From positions 64,489,845-64,553,844 of the forward strand of contig OY970823.1 in the NCBI GenBank assembly GCA_963853835.1: DNA of 64,000 nucleotides, in the 5' to 3' direction. This document shows positions 24,545-37,122 of this stretch, one piece after another. The position numbers and the translations under genes are program-made. This DNA comes from Calendula officinalis. Taxonomy: Eukaryota; Streptophyta; Magnoliopsida; Asterales; Asteraceae. The notes under the pieces are model-generated. The model had not been told where the DNA came from and searched no databases. It saw only the letters and a program-made list of their open reading frames with translations. Position 1 is the first letter of the stretch; the number at the start of each line of letters is the position of its first letter.

Positions 24545-25862
24545 ATGTTTATCAGTGAACAATGGTTTCCCATTAGCGAAAATATGAAGAAACGTCTTAT
24601 GATCCGTGCAAGTACATTTTTGGATACACTCGATTGGAAATGCAATTCTGTACCAGAATTAGAATCAAGGTATAAAAATTATATTAAAACACACACACAC
24701 TAGTAAAACGTTATACTTCCTCCGTTTCAAAATAAGTGATACAAATTAGAGTTCACAGTTTTTTAGGCAAAATATGATAATGAAGGTTAATTAGATTAAA
24801 TTTGATAGTTAGTGGAGGATGAATCTCACATACTTCTTCCGTATCAAAATAAGTGACACACTTTCTATTTTGGGATGTATCAAAATAAGTGACACACTTT
24901 GAAAACTTTCCTTATTTGGTAAAAATAGTGGAACCCATACCCACTAACTATCCACTTTAATAAAGTGAAATTACTCTTATACCCTTACTTTTACCTTTAA
25001 AACTCACTAATATCACTTTATTCAAGAAAAGTGGGACCCATTCTCCACTAATTATGTACTTTAATATATTTTAACCTCTACTTTAATTTTTTACCTCAAA
25101 AAACGTGTAATCTAATTTATGTCACTTATTTTGATACGGAGGAAGTATATTGATTAAAGTGAATTTAATGATGTTTAAAGTAAAAGTAAATGTACATGTG
25201 TCTTTTTACTTTATCAAAGGAGATAGCTAGTGGGTGTGGTCCCCACTACCTTTTACCAAATATGGTAAGTTTTTAAAATATATCACTTATTTTGAAACAC
25301 CCAAAAATGAAAAGTGTATCACTTATTTTGAAACGGAGGAATTATGTTATATTCATATTCATATTATACTATATTAATGTTTTGTTTTTATAACCAACTA
25401 TTTTGCAGATTCAAAGTGGTGACGAAATCCCTTAGGCGTTACAGTTTTGATATTCGTCTTAAGGTTGACTTACAGCTGTTAGCACCTCCAACAACATATT
25501 CACGTCACTTAATATACAAACTACATAATAACTACTCATCATTTAAAGGCCCTATGGTAATAGGAATTGCTGATGGGTATAAATGTCATTTCCTTCCATT
25601 ATCAATATGTTTAAACACTAATTGTCATCCCCCAATTAATGGAGCAACTAAAGATGATCATAGGATTACTCCAAACTCATTGGATAGATGCAAACTGAAA
25701 GGCCATCCAAAACAAAGAAAGGATGGTTGGTTGGAAGTTAAATTTTCAGAAGTTTCATTGTATACCAACAAGTTTTATACATTATCCGTACATGACAAAA
25801 AGTTTAGAAACATGAATTGTTTTGGCATTGTTATTGAAGGCATTGAGTTTAGACCCTTGTAA
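24545..25862 (+). CDS. PP2-domain (phloem protein 2-like) protein
   Basis: Two exons, 24545-24669 and 25409-25862, total 579 nt (192 aa). Splicing joins ...LESR to FKVVTKSLRRYSFDIRLK in frame with good GT-AG sites. The second exon matches the PP2 layout: a strand-rich start with LLAPPTTYSRHLIYKL, a central insert, then RKDGWLEVKFSEV and a C-terminal GIVIEGIEFRPL, typical of PP2-like proteins (PF14299 type). Family members are lectin-like proteins, often fused to F-box, TIR or kinase domains. No such domain is visible upstream, so this is a stand-alone or truncated version. Expression and sugar binding cannot be judged. The intron is almost filled by two nested MITEs. Confidence 0.75.
24716..25342. 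mobile_element. Outer Stowaway-like MITE in the PP2 intron
   Basis: Starts CTTCCTCCGTTTCAAAATAA after a TA and ends with the complementary TTATTTTGAAACGGAGGAA before a TA. Internal sequence matches the copies at 17615 and 37123, but it is interrupted at 24831-25147 by a second element of a related family. Confidence 0.85.
24833..25145. mobile_element. Inner Stowaway-like MITE, nested in the outer copy
   Basis: Begins CTTCTTCCGTATCAAAATAA and ends TTATTTTGATACGGAGGAAG. It is flanked by TA at 24831-24832 and 25146-25147. Removing it together with one TA restores the sequence order seen in the uninterrupted copies at 17615 and 37123. Confidence 0.85.
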
Positions 25863-27137
25863 ATGTCCTTTTAATTTCTGTTACGCATTTAACTTTATTA
25901 TCTCTATATATTTATGTAATTAGCCTATGTTGAGTTTTGTCATTTTGATCGCATAATTCCATTTCTACAACACTTTGTCTTTCCATATACTCTACAAAAA
26001 TGCTCGGTTTATCATTAAAAAACCATACATCCATAGGATCATAGGTATCCAATACGATCATACTTTTTTGGAAATAATGTGCATATGTGTTTCCGAAGAC
26101 CCTAATAGATATCAAACAATATCGGGAGCACCTTGCCAAATTCTTAGTTAAAGGACTGAATTGCTTGCAAGAAATAGTAAAGGGGCCAAAAGTGTAACTA
26201 CTTACAACTAACAAGTATAAAAGAACTGAAAATGTGCACAAAGAAGCTAGCTTTAAACTTGAGAGGCCATACAGCCCAACCCTGTTAACCCTAAACCCCC
26301 AAATCTCAAATCTCTTTACGCCTCTCCATCATAAATACAAAATCTCGGATTTTATCAATATTTTGCTCAATCGTGATCATCTCCTTATCTGTTATTCCCT
26401 AATTTCTCAGATCGATCGCTCTTTTCCCCGCCGCCTCATCGCCATCAGGTAACGAAATCATTCGTTTTTTTCTTTGGGAAATTACATATTATGTACTTGA
26501 AATAAAGCTATTTATCACAAAGGAGCTGCTATGCATTAATTATTGGATTACTTTGATTTCATTATCAAGTAGTATGTGTTGAATAGATTGATTGCAAATG
26601 TTTGGAGTGCTGGTTATTTGTCAGTTAATACAAAATTTTTATGCTCTGAATCTATTAATCTAAGGTTCTTTTTCTCTATTTAGAATTATTGAGCGAGTTT
26701 CTTGAAGTATGCGACTTTGCGGTTAGATATCAATCAACCTGTATTATGTTAAATTGACTATTGATCCACAAGATTCTCCCTTTAGCATGGATAGATATCT
26801 GAATTTAATTGAAGCCCACAGTGTACCAATAATGTATATTATTACAAAGTAATAGTCTTAAAATTCTAAGTTGTTTTTGACAGACTGCATGGTGAGATGT
26901 GATTGCATTTTAGGTTTATATTTCCTGCTATTGTGGCCTTCTAGAAACTCCTCAGTTTGTCATCTGCTTGCTTCTTTCTTAAGCTGACTTAGTATATGAT
27001 TAAATTTTGGGAAACAAATGCTAATAAATATGCTATATGTTTGTTCACCTTGTAAACGACGTTTTAGGCTAGACTGACATTTTTCCTTATTTCTTTAATG
27101 TTAGCTTGAAGCAGCAGATGCTTGAGTTGACATAAAT

Positions 27138-29051
27138 ATGAAATCAAATACAAGCTTTCGTCTTATTACTTATTCAAATGAGCTTGTAAATGGAGAAACA
27201 ATTTATATTTCCTCAAATTGTCTTCCAATAAAAGCTTCACGCTTTGAGCCAGCTGGACATTCCTTTCACGATGCTGCACTTAAACTTGGTGGTTATTTCG
27301 AAGAAGAAAAATCACCCGATGATAATGAAAAGTTACCTAAAGATAAAGAAAACGAATATATGCAATCATCAGATTCATATAGCAGCAAAAGTAAAAAGAA
27401 AAATAAAGATGGGGTGATTCAACAAGATCACTATGCTTTATTAGGTTTAGGTCATTTAAGGTACCTTGCAACCGAAGAACAAATTAGAAAAAGTTACCGT
27501 GAAACCGCTTTAAAACATCATCCCGATAAACAAGCAGCACTTCTTCTTGGAGAAGAAACTGAATCTGCTAAACAAGCAAAAAAAGACGAAATTGAAAACC
27601 GATTTAAAGCAATTCAAGAAGCATATGAATTGTTGATGGATCCTGTGAGAAGAAGAATTTATGATTCAACAGATGAGTTTGATGATGAAATTCCAACCGA
27701 TTGTTCTCCACAAGATTTTTTTAAGGTTTTCGGGCCCGCTTTTATGAGAAATGGAAGGTGGTCGGTTGTTCAACCGATTCCACAATTAGGTGATGATAAT
27801 ACTCCACTTAAAGAAGTCGATTTGTTTTATGATTTTTGGTTTAGTTTTAAAAGTTGGAGAGAATTCCCAAATGATGATGATTTTGATCTTGAGCAAGCGG
27901 AATCACGTGATCATAGAAGATGGATGGAAAGACAAAATGCAAAAAATTCAGAAAAACCGAGAAAAGAAGAACAAAAGAGAATACGGTTGTTGGTAGATAA
28001 CGCGTATAAACGGGACCCACGAATTTTAAAAAGAAAAGAAACATTAAAAGCTGAAAAACAAAAGAAAAAAGAAGCCAAATTTATGGTTAAAAAACAACAA
28101 GAAGAAGAAGCTGCGAGAATTGCAGAAGAAAATAGACTTAAAAAAGAAGAAGAAGATAAACAAGCTGCTGAAGCTGCTTCAAATCAAAAGAAATTAAAAG
28201 AAAAAGAAAAGAAATTATTACGTAAAGAACGAACACGTCTTCGATCATTATCAACCCCAATTTTGTCAAATAATTCACTTAACCTAAGTCAAGATGACGT
28301 GGAAAATATATGTTCATCATTCGATATGTTGCAGTTAAAAAACTTATGTGACAATATCGAGAAAAAAGAAGACGGTCAAAGTCAATGCGAGCTTTTAAAG
28401 GAAGCGGTCAACTCTGTCAACTCTGACAATATTGAGAAAAATCGTCACGTGCAACAAAACGGGAACGTAAAAAAAGTCAAAGTCAACGATGGTGTTCCCG
28501 ATAGTTATGTGAAAAAGGAGAAACCTTGGGGGAAAGAAGAAATTGAGATGTTGAGAAAAGGAATTGGTAAGTATCCAAAAGGAACTTCTAGAAGATGGGA
28601 AGTTATATCCGAATACATAGGAACGGGTCGATCCGTTGAGGAAATTTTGAAAGCGACGAAAACCGTTTTGTTGCAAAAACCCGATTCATCGAAAGCGTTT
28701 GATTCGTTTCTTGAAAAGAGAAAACCAAATGTTTCTATTTCGTCTCCACTTACAACTCGAGAAGAAGTTGTTGGGGTTTCTTCTACACCTACAACTACAC
28801 ACACTGAACCACCAGTTGAACCGAAACCGAGCCACGATGCGGAAAAGGTCGAACCGGTTGGGTCAAGTTTGGACCAGGATGTGTGGTCTGCGGTTCAAGA
28901 AACCGCACTGGTTCAAGCTTTGAAGACGTTTCCTAAAGAGACTAACCAACGGTGGGAACGTGTTGCTGCTGCGGTTCCTGGGAAAACGCTTAATCAGTGC
29001 AAGAAACAGTTTGCGTTGCTTAAAGAGAAGTTTAGAAGCAAGAAAAAGTGA
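27138..29051 (+). CDS. ZRF1: ZRF1/DNAJC2-type J-domain and SANT-domain protein
   Basis: Zuotin-related factor: a ribosome-associated J-protein whose plant and animal forms also act in chromatin at H2A-ubiquitin sites. The uninterrupted CDS encodes 637 aa. The J-domain spans about 96-178 (DHYALLGLG..., HPD at 128-130), with the usual ZRF1 insert between helices. It is followed by the zuotin homology region (VDLFYDFWFSFKSWREFP), a long charged Lys/Glu coiled stretch (about 255-370), and two SANT/Myb repeats near the C-terminus. The first contains KPWGKEEIEMLRKGIGKYPK, the second WSAVQETALVQALKTFPKE. A 5' UTR intron is likely: donor after 26448 (CATCAG/GTAACG), acceptor near 27104. The UTR exon lies in a TC-rich stretch from about 26250. 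Length and domain order fit plant ZRF1. Confidence 0.92.
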   Translation: MKSNTSFRLITYSNELVNGETIYISSNCLPIKASRFEPAGHSFHDAALKLGGYFEEEKSPDDNEKLPKDKENEYMQSSDSYSSKSKKKNKDGVIQQDHYALLGLGHLRYLATEEQIRKSYRETALKHHPDKQAALLLGEETESAKQAKKDEIENRFKAIQEAYELLMDPVRRRIYDSTDEFDDEIPTDCSPQDFFKVFGPAFMRNGRWSVVQPIPQLGDDNTPLKEVDLFYDFWFSFKSWREFPNDDDFDLEQAESRDHRRWMERQNAKNSEKPRKEEQKRIRLLVDNAYKRDPRILKRKETLKAEKQKKKEAKFMVKKQQEEEAARIAEENRLKKEEEDKQAAEAASNQKKLKEKEKKLLRKERTRLRSLSTPILSNNSLNLSQDDVENICSSFDMLQLKNLCDNIEKKEDGQSQCELLKEAVNSVNSDNIEKNRHVQQNGNVKKVKVNDGVPDSYVKKEKPWGKEEIEMLRKGIGKYPKGTSRRWEVISEYIGTGRSVEEILKATKTVLLQKPDSSKAFDSFLEKRKPNVSISSPLTTREEVVGVSSTPTTTHTEPPVEPKPSHDAEKVEPVGSSLDQDVWSAVQETALVQALKTFPKETNQRWERVAAAVPGKTLNQCKKQFALLKEKFRSKKK

Positions 29052-31986
29052 TTTGTTGAAGATTTTAAATGGATTAATCATTTTTAGTCACTAGTTGACA
29101 TTTACTGAAGAGATTTGGCTGGTGGTGATGGGGTTTTGTTGTTGGTTGGTTGGTTAAAATAAGTCGGTATTAATACTAAAATTTTATGAAAAATGAGTAT
29201 TATGAGTTCTGGTGTAACGTTCATGTTAAAGTATGCTACTATCTTTCTTTTTAGTTTTGCATTTATGTGAAGACCATAAACAAGCATGTGCAAGCTGGAT
29301 TGAAAATTATCTGGAGCCACCAAATCGAATAGCATTAAGTTATACCGGTCTGGTTCTCGGTTATAATTTTCCATATTCATGGAAAATTAGTTCTTGGTTT
29401 GATCCAAGATGTCAATGGTTTAGTCCTTGGTCTGGTGATTTGATTTTTAGTGGTTCGGTTTGGTTCTTAGATCGTGCTTTTATTCAACGTAACTTCATAC
29501 CATTTGTATTCATGATAAGAAGTTGAAATTGTTGCCATTACATGTGATATATACATTTGTATCGAGGAAATCGAATAATTTAACATGGTACATCTTAGAA
29601 AATTACGTCTTGAACGAAATGAGTGGTATGTCACTATTCGAAGAAGACAAGACAAGAAAATATCTCAGATTATGATCAAAGTGTCGGTTATGCCTCATTC
29701 ATGACGACAAAATGATAAACATATTAAGCGACAAAGAATGTTATATCAAACTCTAATAGTACACGTTGTTAAACATTTGTTATCACAACATATATCCAAT
29801 AAACGTTGATGCGAAGCAGATCAAGCAACAACTAAACATGTCTTCCCATACGAATGTCCCCTTCTTTTAAGCTTAAAGACTATAACATAACGGTACAACT
29901 TCTATCTAAAACTTGGGGCACACTCTTTGTTTGCTTTCATCCTTCATCAAGCTTTTTCTTGTTACAAAGTGTTTGCGGGTTAACATTATAAGTGCGAAAA
30001 GCGACATCAATTTCTCATGGGTTAGTAGCAGTGGTGTGAATGTATAAAGAACTTAACGGCACAATGGGAACTGAAAATCGATCATTCAATGTTGCACCAT
30101 AGAAATAAGAGTTCACTTTAAATTGATAACTGAAAGTTAGGTTACAAACTAATGGAATAAAGTTTTTTTGTTGACCGACACGTTTGTTTTAGCTAAAGCT
30201 TCATTCAAAATACCCCCCTTTTAGAATATAAATTCACCACATGTGACCATCATGTTATGCTTTCACTTTTTCGGAAATTTGATGGTTTAGTGGACACTTT
30301 TTGCTTCATAATCATTCATCTTTGGAAACAAATCCATTAGGTCACTAGGGCAATCATCCATGAAGAATCAATTTGGATATGTTAGATCCATCATAATTGG
30401 TGACTAAACCCGTCAGTCACTCCACTCATGATCGCGTCCATCCCACTACGTTACAAAAACTGAACATGTCGCGCCTTAAATTTCCGTTTGGTTTGGTCGT
30501 ATGAGCAATTAGACTTCTTGTGAAATAAAAAGATTACTTTATGATTTGACGAAAAGAAAAAACTGAAGTAGTGTTAATGTGACACTGATTACCACACTCG
30601 AGTTTGATCGCCATTACGCATGGCCTTAGTATACTTGCATCTCATGTTAGTTACTTTTTACTTTATATCAAACTACATAAAAACTAACGAATATCTTTCC
30701 TTTTCGGAAGGTGATATCTATATCATAAAAAGTTACTATAATGGCATATAAGTTTCAAAGCAGAGTATATAAATATACCAAAGCTTAAGCTATGGTGTGT
30801 GAATATATTTTTGTAATATAAAATTAATTTCCCTTTTGGACAAGTGGTATGTTTTGTATCAAAACTATTAGGGTTTTAATCTCTCTTGAATTGAGAGATG
30901 GTTTATTCATTCAATATATATAGTGTACAAGAGATAACAACAAAATATTTAAATCAAAGATATCTACAATCTTTATAATTCTATCTAAGATTTGAATTAT
31001 CTCTATTAAAAACTTCTTGGAGTTTTTTGAGATATCTCTATTAGAATTTAAAAGCTTCTATCAAAATAAAAGTTATGTTTTAAATGTGAGAGATTTTAAC
31101 TTTAATTTTAAATATATAAGATAATAAAAGCTGGAGTTGTGGAGTTAAATAATTAAATAAATAAAATTATCTTATATTTAACTATTTTGCAGTTTTAACT
31201 ACTTTGTTAAACATATTTTTACAAATAAAATATTTTGCTTTCAGCTCTAAATATAACTTATAGTTTTTCAGCTAGAATCATTGCAATTTACAAATTATAC
31301 AATCGATTTGTCTAGGTATTAAAAATCTCATGTTGAGGGAATTTTTATGATTTGTGATATTATGATATGAGATTATTTATGTGGTAAAAAAGTTTGTTTT
31401 ATTAGTAACAGAGATAGAGATATTGTGCTGTATCATACTTTGGTGATCAAACCAATTGATAATATCAACGCCTTAACAAAGTACAACGAAAAACTAGTTG
31501 TATATAGTGCCACTTTCCATAAATCCATATTAACCCAAATTAGGCAAACAAGTTTATTTTCCTACAAAACCCTAATGTAAATAAACCCAAACTTAGAAGA
31601 AAAAACAGTAAACAACCAAACAAAATCGGGCGTGATTAACATGACCACCGCACACACAATCACCGCCACCACTTTCCGATTGGCTATTTGTTAACGCATT
31701 TCCCTCTCACAATGCAAACAATCTGAAGAAGAAATGAAACTATTTAACTTCAAAATTCCCTAAATCCTCTCTATGTGGCTGCAAATCCCTCTTCATATTT
31801 CCGTTTAAATTTTCATAAAAACACAAATTTTATCCGTCTTCTTGTCAATTCATCCCGACCCACTTGCGGATTTTAGGGATTTTTTCTTCCAATTTCTCTT
31901 CTTTCTTGAAAAAGAACAAGACCCATAATAATTCTTCATCTACATGACTTGATTACCTGTAAGAATTACAAGAAATTATAATAGGT
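29052..31986. other. Intergenic region between ZRF1 and MGD1
   Basis: ZRF1 3' UTR, then AT-rich DNA with no supported gene. Around 29330-29480 there is a GGTTCGGTTTGGTT-type stretch that opens a short frame but has no domain. The last 300 bases, with CT-rich TTCTTCCAATTTCTCTTC near 31884-31905, are probably the MGD1 promoter and leader. Confidence 0.5.
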
Positions 31987-34649
31987 ATGCAGTCATCATC
32001 TTCGTCTGCAACTACAGAAACCAACAATGCGTTCAATTTACTATCCAAATTGAGTAACTTAGCATTCGATTCCAGCTCTAACCGCTTGAATTTAGACGAG
32101 TGTTCTTCAATTCTATCCAATTTTGTGCAGTACGATAGAAAAGTTGTGGGTTTATGGGCTGGCGGGAGAAAGAAATCTTCAAAGATTGTGGGTTCTTTAA
32201 GTTCAGGAAATAGAAGTGGTGGTTGTAGTATCAGTAACTTCTTTAACGAGTTTAATAAGTTTATTAGGTTTCATTGTGATAAAATTCCACTTGGGTTCGC
32301 TTCATATAAGGCTAAGTCAGGGAATATTAGTGAAGAAAATGGTGGTATTTTGGAGGATAATCCGTTACCATTAAGTGGTTTTGAGACTAATGGTAAGAAA
32401 AAGGTGCTAATTTTAATGAGTGATACTGGCGGTGGTCATCGGGCTTCTGCTGAAGCAATCAAATGGGCGTTTAATGAGAAATTTGGTGATGAATATGAGG
32501 TTGATTTCTTGAATTATTCGCTTAATTGTTTGTTTTTGTCATTAATTTGATGGAATGTGCGTTTTTCAGGTATTTGTGACTGATTTATGGACAGATCATA
32601 CTCCATGGCCGTTTAATCAGTTACCAAGAAGTTATAATTTTCTGGTTAAACATGGATCTTTGTGGAGAATGACATATTACGCTTCTGCCCCTCGTGTTGT
32701 GCACCAATCGAATTTTGCTGCAACTTCTACATTTATAGCTCGGTTTGTCATTTTCTTGTTTAACATTCAAATTGATTACTTTTTGTGTAGATTTATGTAA
32801 TGCATACTTATAGCTTGCTATTTTCCGGATACTTTATGCATAATATTAAGCTAATAAGCCTTTATTGACTATTATTTATATGTATTACAATGACAGAGAG
32901 GTTGCAAAAGGTCTAATGAAGTACCAACCAGATATAATCATCAGTGTACATCCGCTAATGCAGCATGTACCACTTCGTATCTTGAGGTCAAAAGGTCTTT
33001 TAGACAAGATTGTATTTACTACAGTTGTTACAGATTTAAGCACTTGCCATCCCACTTGGTTTGTTTAAAATTAAAACCCTAATTTTTTTACTTAAATAAA
33101 ATCAAAAACATTTTGAATGACCCATTTTGTATGTGATAGGTTTCATAAGCTTGTTACAAGATGCTATTGCCCTACTGATGAGGTGGCGAAACGGGCTTTA
33201 AAAGCTGGACTTCAGTCTTCTCAGATTAAAGTTTATGGGCTCCCCGTTCGGCCTTCTTTTGTTAAGCCCGTTGGGCCCAAGGTTGGAATCAAGTTTGAAA
33301 TTAGGCGTTGACTTTTTAGGTCAAACTTGATGAATTTTGTGATGTGTTTTTGATAGGATGAATTGAGGAAGGAGTTAGGTATGGATGAAGATCTTCCTGC
33401 TGTTTTATTAATGGGGGGTGGGGAGGGAATGGGCCCCATTGAAGCTACTGCTAAAGCTTTAGGGAATGCGTTATTTGATGAATATCTTGGTCAACCAATT
33501 GGTCAACTTCTTGTTATTTGTGGTCGAAACAAGAAATTAGCCAACAAATTGCTTTCAGCTGAATGGAAAATTCCCGTTCAGGTGTTCTTTAATCATTTAT
33601 TTTCGTTTCAATTATGAAAAAAGTTTGGTTGGATTAGTGATTTTAATACATGATTATTGTTAATTAATTTCAGGTGAAGGGGTTTGTTACTAAAATGGAA
33701 GAATGTATGGGTGCTTGTGATTGTATTATCACCAAGGTAAATGACTTCCTTTTTAACAAAGTGATTCTTAGTAATTTTGAAGCTACAACATAACTTACTT
33801 GACTCTCAAAAGTCAAAAGTCAAAGTCAAAGTCAAAGTCAAAGTCACATTAGAGTTTATTTGATTACTTATTTATCTATGGTAGGCGGGCCCGGGGACTA
33901 TTGTAGAAGCTATGATCCGAGGACTCCCCATAATTCTAAACGATTACATTGCTGGCCAGGTAATTTTGGAATAAAAGTTTAATTTCTTTATTTAATTATA
34001 AGGGTATAATTGGTATATTGTCTATCTCTAAAAGGGGATTCTCTAAACATAGGTAAAATGTGGGGTTTTAGAAATGGGTTAACATTGAATTAGGTTCTTA
34101 TCTCTAACGGGCTAAATGGGCCAATCTAAAATATTTAACTATAAAGGAAGTGGGTAAAACGGGGTGAAAGTCATCCGAAATGTATTCAAATTTAAATATG
34201 AAAGACAAGGTATATATATTTGTAATAATACAGTTTTTGTAATCATATTCAACATATTAGCTATTTATGATTGTAGTAAATATGTAATGATATAATATAT
34301 GTAATCATATCACAAGCCCTAACCATCACATAACCAACGCTCTAAAATCATTTTTTGTCACCCTTAAAGCATTATCCGTTACTTAATTGTAAGTTAATTT
34401 CCTGTTTTGCAGGAAGTTGGAAATGTACCATATGTGGTGGAAAATGGGTGTGGAAAGTTTTCAAAATCACCAAAAGAGATTGCACAAATTGTTGGTCAAT
34501 GGTTCGGTCCAAAAGCATATGAACTTGATGCAATGTCACAAAATGCATTAAGGCTAGCAAGGCCTGATTCGGTTTTCAAAATTGTTCAAGATCTTCATGA
34601 GCTTGTTAAACAGAGAAGTTTAATGATGCAATATTCGACTGCAACTTAA
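31987..34649 (+). CDS. MGD1: Monogalactosyldiacylglycerol synthase, type A (MGD1)
   Basis: Chloroplast inner-envelope galactosyltransferase (GT28) that moves galactose from UDP-Gal to diacylglycerol, making the main thylakoid lipid. Eight exons: 31987-32499, 32570-32742, 32897-33058, 33140-33281, 33357-33581, 33674-33736, 33885-33959 and 34413-34649. They total 1590 nt, 529 aa. The Ser/Thr-rich N-terminus is a transit peptide, followed by [11 protein letters not shown], which I recall from type A enzymes; type B enzymes are shorter (about 465 aa). The catalytic core shows [64 protein letters not shown] and the UDP-Gal-binding segment [20 protein letters not shown] followed by [14 protein letters not shown]. 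All key blocks are present. Intron 6 contains six or so GTCAAA copies (33811-33846). Confidence 0.93.
33811..33846. repeat. GTCAAA hexamer repeat in MGD1 intron 6
   Basis: About six head-to-tail copies of GTCAAA (the first with an extra A). On the opposite strand each reads TTTGAC, which contains the TTGAC core of a W-box, but an intronic microsatellite is the simplest explanation. Confidence 0.8.
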
Positions 34650-35027
34650 AAATGTGGTCATTATTATTATTTAGGTGAGAGATTATAAAGCTACTTGTGT
34701 AACCAAAACAATTTTGACTTTATTTGTAGCAAGTTATGATTTATTTATATGGATTTCCCCTCAACAAGCATATATGCGGATATTGCGCATGAAAGGCGTG
34801 CCACGGACATTTAAAAGCTCGTTTTAAAACATCTCCCACCTATATATGGAGCAAGAACATGGTTTTAATTTGATGACATGTATCAATAACATTGCTTCTT
34901 AATGATGACATGGACGCTGACTCAAAGGGCATAATAGGTAATTAACTTCTTCTTTATATAGAAACATATTCATGTCTTCCCTCGCTTCGTTTTTCGCCCA
35001 TAGCTTTGTTTTTTATTTGTAAACAAA

Positions 35028-35800
35028 AAATTTTAAGAAAATCAAAGTTCTTAAAATTAAATTCTTTACGAAATGAGTATAGTCATAAAAATTTGAAGAA
35101 AAAAAAATGTCATGGTTGTAGATTGTGAATTCAATGACTAATTCATAGATTAAGCATAAACAAGTGATAATATAGGAAGATTAAGATGGATGGAATATTT
35201 GAACATTTTGCTATTGATGGGGGCTGCTACAATTTGGGCAAAGGTTATGCAAATTAGGTTACTACTTACTATATATACCTAGCCAAAGTTTCGATTAAAT
35301 ACAAAATGGTTCCTAGACTATTGGTTACAATAAATGTGACCCAACAATGGTTCAAACATTTTACGAAAAAAAATCGTATGATCTAAAAATGTAATTTAAA
35401 TTTATTATGATCACAAAATGTTATAATCTCCAAAATTTTAAGAAAATCAAAGTTCTTAGAATTAAATTATTTACGAAATGAGTATTGTCATAAAAATTTG
35501 AAAAAAAATGTCATGGTTCAAACATTTTACGAAAAAAAATCTTATGATCTAAAAGTGTAGTTTAAATTTATTATGATCACAAAATGTTATAATCACAAAT
35601 ATTTTAAGAAAATAAAAATTTATAAAATTAAATTCTTTACGAAATGAGTATAGACATAAAAATTTGAACAAAAAAATGTCATGGTTCAAACATTTTACGA
35701 AAAAAATCTTATGATCTAAAAATGTAATTTAAATTTATTATGGTCACAAAATGTTATGATCACAAAATGTTACGATCCAAATTTATTATAATCCAATTTT
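35028..35800. repeat. AT-rich tandem repeat, unit about 167 bp
   Basis: Successive units start at 35351, 35517 and 35685 with TTCAAACATTTTACGAAAAA. Each contains TTTAAATTTATTATGATCAC, TTACGAAATGAGTAT and GTCATGGTTCAA. A partial unit (35028-35115) stands about 235 bp upstream, separated by unrelated sequence. The third full unit degrades after about 35760 into short GATCC/AAATATTAT repeats. It is non-coding and satellite-like. Confidence 0.8.
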
Positions 35801-36703
35801 ATTATGATCGAAAGTTATAATAATCAATTTTTAAAAATATTATGATCCAAAAATATTATAGTCTAAACATATTATTATCAACACTCACACATGAAATTGT
35901 TGATGATACTATGTTTAGCCTCGATCTTTACACCACATAATTCTTGTATACTATAAAAATGTCAGGTGTCACGCATCATATATTGAAGTTAAAGATAGAT
36001 GCTCATGTAATGTGTATGCAAAACATTGATCAGAAAGTAGATTTATGCAATAGAACTAGGCTAATATAATTGAAGGTAAGATCGTGACAAAGTTTGTACA
36101 ATTTGTGTTATCCCACGTATGATTATTAGTCCTTACGACAAAACTATGCCTTTCAAATTGAGCCGAAGACAATTTCCTATTTAAGTACGTTTTTCAATGA
36201 CAATTAAAAAAACCATGGGCGAACATTGTCACGGGTTGATTTGTTTGTCCAAATATCAGTATTCTCACATGACCAGCTATATGTTGATGTATCAAGAGTA
36301 AAGAGAAACAAATGCTTGAAAATTATTTGTTGCGACCAAGATGGTAACTATACAAACTCAACAACAAACGTCTTATACAATAAAATTTCGTTTTTTCTTT
36401 TTTGATTTATTTTTACCGATTATTCATGTACAACACAACCTTTAATCATCATTTTAATAATAGTGGACTATATAATTTCTTACGTTTTTTCATCATTATA
36501 TATTATATTTCTTACAGCTAGCATGTCCATCGGGCGGGTTATGAAACTAGTTGTATGAATATATCATGTAGGATTTGAGTTACTGCTTGATAAGATTTTG
36601 TAAACATTGTTTTACGCTATATAACATCAATTGTTTAAATAGTTTGTACCTTTACAAAGCTTATTACTAAATCAGTTTTTGGTTTATGGTTGAAATATTA
36701 GGT

Positions 36704-36790
36704 GATAACCTAGTGGTAAGGGTGTTTGAAATAATCTTCTAGGTAGTACGAGTTTAATCCTTCTCTAGTTAAATATTTATCATATGGCCA
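36704..36790 (+). repeat. Possible tRNA-derived SINE head
   Basis: GATAACCTAGTGGTAAG (36704-36720) resembles an A box, and CGAGTTTAATCC (36749-36760) resembles a B box. Spacing is close to that at 9716-9769, and the A-box wording is shared. No tRNA fold is evident. It is a weak call. Confidence 0.3.
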
Positions 36791-36886
36791 CAGAAAAGTT
36801 TGAAAATGGTCACATCAACGGTTTTGTTCCATCCTAGTTAATCTATAAAAGAAGGATTTTTAAGTTCATGTAAAAAAAACACTCGT

Positions 36887-37116
36887 ACTAGTATTTTGAT
36901 GCAATGCGCGGATAAACATGTAATATATCAGTTACGTTTTAATGTTGGCTATAACTACATACGTCAATAATCATAACTAACATATGCGAATTTACAAAAT
37001 ATTATGTGTGAAACAAATTATAAAAATTATTTAAAATATAAGGGGTTTCACCCTTCTTCGCAAATAAATGTAACTTTTAAAGAAGTCGCCGCAACGCACG
37101 AATTATTCTTACTAGT
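36887..37116. mobile_element. MITE with ACTAGT ends
   Basis: Begins ACTAGTATTTTGATGCAATG and ends with CGCACGAATTATTCTTACTAGT. The ends are imperfect inverted repeats, each carrying a C/G-rich block (CAATGCGCGG and CCGCAACGCACG). About 230 bp, non-coding. The superfamily is not certain. Confidence 0.6.
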
Positions 37117-37122
37117 TTGATA

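Noticed and set aside
29233..29526. A 97-codon open frame after ZRF1
   Set aside because: Composition follows a GGTTCGGTTTGG-type repeat. No domain, no splice context, and it lies in the ZRF1 downstream region.
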